DNA from: Hyphochytrium catenoides
Taxonomy: Eukaryota > Sar > Hyphochytriomycetes > Hyphochytriales > Hyphochytriaceae
Direction of reading: 5' to 3'
Length of the DNA stretch: 27,751 nucleotides
NCBI GenBank assembly: GCA_900088475.1
Contig: FLMG01000960.1
Coordinates: 1 to 27,751, forward strand
Numbering within the stretch: the stretch's first letter is position 1; every line of letters starts with the position of its first letter. The position numbers were made by a program, and so were the translations under genes. A model generated the notes under the pieces. It was not told where the DNA came from. It saw only the letters and a program-made list of their open reading frames with translations, and searched no databases. Of this stretch, positions 22,271 through 27,751 are shown piece by piece.

Positions 22271-24334
22271 ATGGGAAAGAAGAGACAACATGCTGGAAGC
22301 TATAATATTGACCCTTATGGCGATCGAGTGAGAGAAAGGGCCGAGTCTGCTTACCACCGGTATGAGTCTTTCCGTCCACGAAATCGCCCGCATGAGCGAT
22401 TCTCAAGGGAGGAAAGCCCACCTGACACTTACGAAGGTGGCAGGTGGACATCATCATCCAGCTACCATTCTCATCAGCAGCAGTGGTACGGGGTTGGGGA
22501 GGACCACAGGGCTTCCGGGACGGAGGCTGCTAAGCAGTGTGCTAGCCTGGGCCACCATCCCATAGACTCCAGCAGCAGTTACTCCTACATTGGCCCAGCT
22601 CCACCTTCACTAACTCCAGCTGCAAATGACCAATCACATTGGAAGACAAGTGACTATAGTCAACAACGTTACGAGCGTCCGCAACCGTACGAGCGTGACT
22701 ACATCTCAATTCGTGAAGGCAATTCCAGCTCTATCGGGTACCATACTGAAAGTAAGCACTGGCCTTCATACACTCAAAAAGGCTTGCATCCAAGGGAAAG
22801 GGACCCCAACAATACTTCATCTCACGCTGACCAAGGACATGCCAACTTTCGCATCCCCAAGAGAACCACAAAAAGTGTTGAAGACCTCTCGACCCTGGCT
22901 ATCAACCGAGCTGCAAGCCCTTGGCACCTCCCCACTGGCTTTGAATCCTTTGCCAGAGACTTCAACTCTTCTGCACGTTCATGGAGAGGGCAGGGTTCTG
23001 CTTGTAATCGGCGAGAAGATAGGGACCGCTATTGCGATACCTGGCCCGCCGGGCCTTCGATAGGCTCGACCTCTCGTTCTGTTGTCGAGGGAAGAAGCAG
23101 TAAGAGGCTACTTCTGGTGCTAGATTTAAATGGCACTTTGCTTCATCGAATGGCTTCAGTTGATTGGAGAGACTTGAAGAAAAAGCTTAACGCCAGCGGC
23201 AGTGCTGTCACCGAGCGCTACTATCGCATCAACACCCGAGTTATATTTCTTCGCCCCCACCTAAGAAAATTCTTACTTTATATTCTGCGCCACCATGATG
23301 TGGCCGTCTGGACATCTGCCATGGTGCACAATGCAGCCCCTATAGTTCAGCTGGTCTTTGGGGATCTTCTCTCCGAGGAGGATGTGAAGCGCTTAACGCC
23401 AGAACATGTGCACTCTTCACTTGCTCAGGCACTAGATGCCCTGAAAGAAGGGATGGAGAAGCCAGAAGATAAGTCGATCCAGTCGGCTCAGGAACTGGAG
23501 GAGCTAAACGCAGGCCTTCAGTTTTTGTGGACAGACGTCCAATGTGACATCAGAGGGAAGACCACCAAGAAGAGCAAACGCGATGTTATCAAGGATTTGG
23601 AGAAAATCTGGACGGGCAGGATGGGTGTCAATCATTCCTTGCTTTATGGTTCTCACAATACTCTCCTAATTGATGATTCACCAGAAAAGTTCCGGTATCA
23701 TCGGTGAGCTAGTACCCTTCCTCCTCACTGCAGCGGGTGGACAATGCTTCGAACCGCCGGTGTCCTATCGCCTTTCGACTCTTGCTATGTTACGCCTTCC
23801 TCCCACGTTATCTTTCTTCCGACTCTAGATAGCTTACATCTTCCTGCTTCAACTCACAAATGATTTTCTACTCGAGTAAATGTTTGGTCAGAGCTCTGAA
23901 CCCCTTGTTTTCCTTCCCGTCTCAGACTTAACGGCATTGCTTTGCCCACTTACGAGTATGGGGGAAGCAAATCCCCGGAGGATAAAGAACTCATACGCTT
24001 GGTGGCATATTTAAAGAAATGGGAGCAGGATCCCACGGATCGCATCGAAGACTTTGTCCGAAAGTATCCTTTCTCTGAGCAGCAGTTGCCTACAGGTCAG
24101 GGCTCTTTAGGTTCCAGGCTCTTGTTTCTTCCTCAATTAGGTCCTTGGTTAGTTCTTTAGGTCGTTACTCACTCACCACTCTCCCCTATGTTTGAAGACG
24201 ACGAGCTGTTGAAGATGGACTTCGTTGTCACCTCAAAGGACGAGGCTTCCGGAGCAGAAGAAGCAGTTGCTGCCCCAGTGGAGACAGACAAGGCTCCTCC
24301 GGAAGTGGTGCAAAGCACTGGCCAAGAGAAGTAA
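22271..24334 (+). CDS. FCP1/NLI-IF (CTD phosphatase-like) HAD-domain protein, 3 exons, ~579 aa
   Basis: Exons 22271-23703, 23926-24095 and 24198-24334, phases 2 and 1. Residues 1-275 are low-complexity (Ser/Tyr/His/Arg/Gln-rich). The HAD/FCP1-homology domain starts at about 278: LLLVLDLNGTLLHR (motif I, D285-L-N287-G-T), IFLRPHLRKFL, VAVWTSAM (motif II), and LLIDDSPEKF (D468-D469-S470), then a typical NGIALPTYE after the first intron. An acidic tail (DDELLKMDF onward) ends the protein. Active FCP1/SCP enzymes carry DXDXT; here the second Asp is Asn. A divergent DLNG subfamily exists in plants and fungi, so this is probably an ancestral variant and not a sequencing error, but catalysis is doubtful. 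A likely role is protein binding or nuclear regulation (inference). Exon 3 has a substitute acceptor choice; GAAG at 24194-24197 is the one that keeps frame. Confidence 0.92.
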
Positions 24335-24775
24335 GCTAAAGGACCAATTTCAGAAGATAATGTCACTCTGATGGGACAACAGGTGAAGATGGTTGAACAG
24401 AAGAAAAGGTGGGAGCAAGGCAGCGGCTAACCAAGAACCAGGATGAGCAGTCATCAGCGAGTGGGAGAGCAACGTTCTTTTCAGAAGCATCTACCCTTTA
24501 CTTGCTTGAAGTCGCGCTAGGCCCTTCCTTTGGGCAGTGCGTCGTTATAATATATATCTGTACATTAAAGCCTCCAACTAAATAATAGGACTATGGGCTG
24601 CGATAATCAATGCAGGCGTCATTGTAGGAGTGAGAAACAGGTAGTACGTAAGGCCAAGATAACGTTACGCATGAAGAGACTGGAATCAGGAAATGTGGAA
24701 AAGAAAGAGAGTGGAGATAGGTAGGGAAGAATCGTATAATGTCGAAGGAGAGAGCATTCCGAAAGAAGTAGAGGG
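24335..24775. other. Intergenic, convergent 3' ends
   Basis: Lies between the stop of the FCP1-domain gene (24334) and the tentative minus-strand membrane protein stop (24776). ATTAAA at 24564-24569 is a possible polyadenylation signal. A minus-strand hydrophobic frame (24760-24591) has no supporting splice structure. Confidence 0.5.
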
Positions 24776-26560
24776 CTAATGAAGAAACAGGGCACGCGCA
24801 GCTCCTAAGATAAGGTTGGGACAGCCTTGGATTACCTGTAGAATCGGCATTCGGCAGCATCTGCACGTGAAGCTTACGCCGTCGAGCTTGCAAACCTCAT
24901 GTTCTCTATCAGGTTGTGATAGCCGTCTTACACACGTGTATTAGCACTTGACAGTGACGCTGACGAAGACGTACGGCCCAGCATATCACAAAGCAAAGTG
25001 TCGCAGGATAGATAGCACACTTGACTAAGTAAAATAAAGCTTCGCCCAGGGCATAGCCACAGCAACCTAAGAAGCTGCGCCTTTCTTCTTCATCAACATG
25101 AAACTCTTGTATGCCGATACAGCCAGCAAGCAGGCCTAACAACGTCTCTCACTTGTGCCAATTCACTCTGGAGGCCTCCGAAAAGCACGATGAGAGTCCA
25201 CATTGGCAGTCCTCGCATTCAGTTTGCAGTCTACTTGTCTACACCCTGAGCTTCTAGAGATCTATTGGGGTCGCAATCATTCTCACACAGACAGAAGATT
25301 GGAGAAGAACAGTGCTCTCCTGCTTTAAAAGTCTTCAGATAACCTCTAAAAAGGTTCGTCAGCGGCAGGATTCGAACCTGCGAGGGAAATCCCATACGAT
25401 TTCTAATCGTACCCAATAACCACTCTGGCACGCTGACTTGTGCTTGGAACCTGAGGATCACCTTACCGTCTATATCCCAGAATAATAAGAAGCCCACGAT
25501 AACTAATTTCGTCCGATCCAATGGAGCTTGATATTCGTCTACTCCAGTCTTCTTCTACCTGGAGCTTGGACAAAAATATCAGTTAAAAGTCAGCGTGCCA
25601 GAGTGGTTATTGGGTACGATTAGAAATCGTATGGGATTTCCCGCGCAGGTTCGAATCCTGCCGCTGACGAACCTTTTTGCCTCTCTCCTCTTTCCACCCC
25701 CAATTGTGCGTTATCTCCCATGCCGCTAACGCCTTTCTGTGGGAGGAAAAAGCTCTGAGAAGCGTGAAACTGATAAAGTTGAGCGACGAAAGAAGTGGAA
25801 GCTCATCTTCATCGCCACCACGCAGGCGCAGGAGCTCCTGCTGAGGCTGTAGGCTCAGTCCTTGTGGATAGGTAGAGCGCCTTGGTTTATGGCTGCTTGC
25901 TTGTTGGAGTTTGCAGATGTGATGCCTGTTAATGAGAAAGGGAGGAGGGAAGCTTCGGAATCAGGAGTCTAGCTAGATGATGGCGGAGGGACAGAGAACG
26001 GGACATGCGTGAGTGACATGACATCTGCGTGTGTGTGCGCGAACCGAGCGAAGAGTCTGGGCTTCTGACCAGTGAGCGGACCGCGCACAAGATTCTAATT
26101 AGATCTTGTGGAGTGCGGTACTCAGCTGACAAGTTGACAAGCTAGGGAGCTCTCGGGCTAACTGTAGCAATGGTTGGAGCCTCAAGGAGCTGACGTAGTG
26201 AGCTTGTTCCCATTCATGACAAGTGAAGAAGAGAGTAAGAAGAGAATCGTAGGTGGCTTCTTACAGACAAAATGACCACAATTGAGGACGTCAAAGCCTC
26301 GCCTACGGGAGGCGTCGTAACAAGCCCGCGATCTGTGGAGGTATAGTTGCTATCTTCCGTTAGCCGTCCAACAGTATTCTTATCGCTGCCGCCTCTGCGC
26401 TGATAGGCATGTCGCAGGCTTGGCATAGAGCCGACGGAGCTAGTATTCAAGTCACTCGACGCATTTGAGGACGGCAAAGTGCCTGATAAGAGGCTTCAGC
26501 ATCAAAGGTTGCGTTATAGAAGCTTATAGCGATGATCTCTTGCCGTAAAGATCTCTCTTC
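24776..26560 (-). CDS. Tentative multi-pass membrane protein, at least 7 exons, 5' end not found
   Basis: Exons (minus): 26560-26456, 26399-26265, 25554-25467, 25211-25167, 25135-24975, 24860-24836, 24804-24776; phases agree throughout and give ~195 residues. The first two exons are helical and polar (EERSLRQEIIAISFYNATF; TEDSNYTSTDRG). Then come hydrophobic segments LVIVGFLLFW, MWTLIVLFGGL and ALGEALFYLVKCAIYPATL with an acidic loop HVDEEERRSF, and a short tail ending GAARALFLH. No start codon is found, and upstream exons would run into the opposite-strand coiled-coil gene, so the first two exons may belong to another transcript. The intron 25166-25136 would be only 31 nt. Two tRNA-Ser genes lie in its introns. 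I recognise no family. Confidence 0.42.
25348..25352 (-). terminator. Pol III terminator (T5) of the minus-strand tRNA-Ser
   Basis: Five T residues on the minus strand, 4 bases past the tRNA 3' end (spacer AACC). Confidence 0.8.
25357..25437 (-). tRNA. tRNA-Ser(AGA), 81 nt
   Basis: Type II tRNA. Acceptor stem GTCAGCG pairs with CGCTGAC (discriminator G). The anticodon stem TACGA/TCGTA encloses the loop TTAGAAA, giving anticodon AGA (read IGA, codons UCU/UCC/UCA). The long variable arm is GGGATTTCCC. The T arm is GCAGG/CCTGC around TTCGAAT, which includes a canonical B box GGTTCGAATCC. No intron. It lies in the 255-nt intron (25466-25212) of the tentative membrane-protein gene, on the same strand. 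It differs from the plus-strand copy only at position 55 (T here, G there). Confidence 0.96.
25589..25669 (+). tRNA. tRNA-Ser(AGA), second copy, 81 nt
   Basis: Same cloverleaf, anticodon AGA and B box as the minus copy, with one substitution (position 55, G) at the variable-arm/T-stem border. The 5' ends of the two copies face each other across 151 bases. It lies antisense within the long intron (26264-25555) of the tentative membrane-protein gene. Confidence 0.96.
25674..25678 (+). terminator. Pol III terminator (T5) of the plus-strand tRNA-Ser
   Basis: Five T residues, 4 bases past the tRNA end. The spacer AACC is the same as at the minus copy, so the duplication included the terminator. 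Confidence 0.8.
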
Positions 26561-26625
26561 CTGGGCACAATCCTATATATTCGCTCCTTTTTGTCTTATT
26601 GCTTCAAGGCTCTTCTGGCTCCTAG

Positions 26626-27742
26626 GTGTCTCACAAAATTAATCACAGGTACGAGCGTCACGAACTGAAGCGGCGGAGAAAGATCGAGGAGGTATTGCAG
26701 GAACGCGCCAAGCTTATGCAGGGACCCCGTAGCGCTGACAGCGGCCGCTCCAATGGTTCCGACACAGCTCCCTGCCTTCTTTTACTTTCTCTGTTAAGTC
26801 CTTATATGGTCTCTGCATGGCGCCCGCTTTTGACAGGGCTTCTCGGTATCTTTTTTCAATGCGTCCTTTACCGTTTTTCTTTACTGCAACTTGACTCAGT
26901 GTCTGAATGAACTTTCCTCCCACGGACCAGGTTTGCTTCAGACACGGTCACCGGGCTCCCACCCTTCTGTCGACGATGGTAGCCTTCTTGAGAGGGAAAA
27001 AAAGACTTTGGAGAAGCTCATGTATAGGCAACAGCAGGAGCTACAGCAGAGACTAGCGTATGAACTCCGAATGGCACAAGCACAGGTGTGGTCCTAGATA
27101 CTCTGAATGGAGTCGAGCAATGTCGTGGACGAGGGAAGAGGGCATTATGTGCCGCTGGTAGAAGTAGGTGCAAGAGAAGGGGACAGAGAGAAAAAGGCTA
27201 AGTAACGGACGGACGGGGCAAGGCCCTAGAGAAGTGAGAAGTACACACAAAGAAAACTCTAAATTTTCTCTCAGGAAGAGAACGCCAGACGGTTGCAAGA
27301 AGAGAAAGAGCGAGAAGAGAAGAAGAGGCAAGAAAAGCTTAGAAAGGAGAGGGAGTGGAATGAATTGAAGCTCGCCAGGGAAAAGGCTCTCCGAGAGGCC
27401 CTCGAAGCGGTAAGCCAGGTATACCCTCTGGACAGGGGTTGATAGACTGATGGCTCGAGATGGCGTTGAAGGAAACTGCTGAGAAGCGGCGTCAAATGCA
27501 AATCGAGTTTGAAGAGGAGAAGCGGCGGCTGGAGGAAGAGAAGCAAAAGGAGAAAGAAGGTAGGTAGATTCATACCCCTAGCCTCTTCCACTTCTTTCGC
27601 CCCATCTTCCATAACTCAATGGTACTCTATTCGCATATGCTCAGCTCGTAAGGCAGCCGCTCAGCGGGAGCTGGAGAAAAGAAAGAAGTTGGAAGAGCAT
27701 AAGCTCCAGACCCAGATGATCCTCAAGATGCAGCAAGATGAG
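26626..27742 (+). CDS. Coiled-coil protein, at least 5 exons, incomplete at both ends
   Basis: Exons 26626-26755, 26931-27085, 27275-27409, 27460-27559 and 27645-27742 join in phase (1, 0, 0, 1), and a donor GTGTGT at 27743 leads out of the window. The product is almost entirely Glu/Lys/Arg/Gln-rich heptad-like helix (RHELKRRRKIEEVLQERAKL; REKKTLEKLMYRQQQELQQR; EKRRLEEEKQKEK), broken only by a Ser/Gly linker in exons 1-2. The acceptor at 26625 (CTGGCTCCTAG) requires an upstream exon that I could not identify; a Ser/Arg-rich stretch at 25690-25850 is a weak candidate. Such proteins are usually cytoskeletal, centrosomal or ciliary, but composition alone does not assign a family. Confidence 0.8.
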
Positions 27743-27751
27743 GTGTGTATC

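Larger units (their letters stand above)
25348..25678. repeat. Inverted repeat: two tRNA-Ser arms around an exon
   Basis: Arms 25348-25439 and 25587-25678 (about 92 bases each, one mismatch) in head-to-head orientation with a ~147-base centre. The centre contains the exon 25554-25467 of the tentative membrane protein. Confidence 0.9.

Noticed and set aside
25137-25153. 17-nt GTGAGA...TTAG string
   Set aside because: Wrong phase for the next exon; a donor 13 bases earlier keeps the frame.
25231-25521. 96-residue minus-strand frame
   Set aside because: Reads straight through the tRNA-Ser gene; only the portion near 25467-25521 is kept, as part of an exon.
1-27751. CRISPR arrays, transposons, rRNA, viral genes
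   Set aside because: No repeat-spacer arrays, transposase or integrase motifs, terminal repeats, or rRNA-like sequence were seen on either strand.

Overview
This is nuclear DNA of a flagellated single-celled eukaryote (a protist or microalga). Genes are split by spliceosomal introns (nearly all GT-AG, one GC-AG), there are Pol III serine tRNAs, and the proteins are eukaryotic: DGAT2, dolichyl-diphosphatase, FCP1/NLI-IF, and a DZIP-like basal-body domain. I cannot name the lineage from the sequence. Exon coordinates are hand-built from reading frame, intron phase and family alignment from memory. No transcript data were used.

Layout: 1-795 pyrimidine-rich flank; 796-3952 (+) DGAT2 acyltransferase, 8 exons; 3953-6026 mostly unexplained, with a doubtful small antisense ORF abutting the DGAT2 stop; 6027-6555 (+) small 112-aa orphan; 6653-13871 (-) a 20-exon gene for a ~1506-aa protein combining a C2-like N-terminus, a DZIP1-like domain, an acidic linker and at least seven EF-hands; 13872-15494 divergent intergenic region with GA/CT repeats and a 40-N assembly gap; 15495-17778 (+) a 647-aa disordered basic protein; 17978-19111 (-) dolichyl-diphosphatase, convergent with it; 20089-21152 (+) a type I membrane protein with twelve ectodomain cysteines in an A-B-A-B pattern; 21264-21806 (+) a tentative 133-aa protein; 22271-24334 (+) an FCP1/NLI-IF domain protein whose catalytic motif reads DLNGT; 24776-26560 (-) a tentative multi-exon membrane protein whose introns hold two inverted, near-identical tRNA-Ser(AGA) genes; 26626 to the right edge (+) a coiled-coil protein that runs off the window.

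The genes do not form an operon or pathway; this is an ordinary gene-dense nuclear segment. Two gene products act at the ER (triacylglycerol synthesis, dolichol recycling). The DZIP/EF-hand protein, and possibly the coiled-coil protein, suggest cilium or cytoskeleton roles. The most unusual items are the C2-DZIP-EF-hand architecture, the tRNA pair bracketing an exon, the internally duplicated cysteine ectodomain, and the mixture of intron sizes from about 26 to 710 nt.
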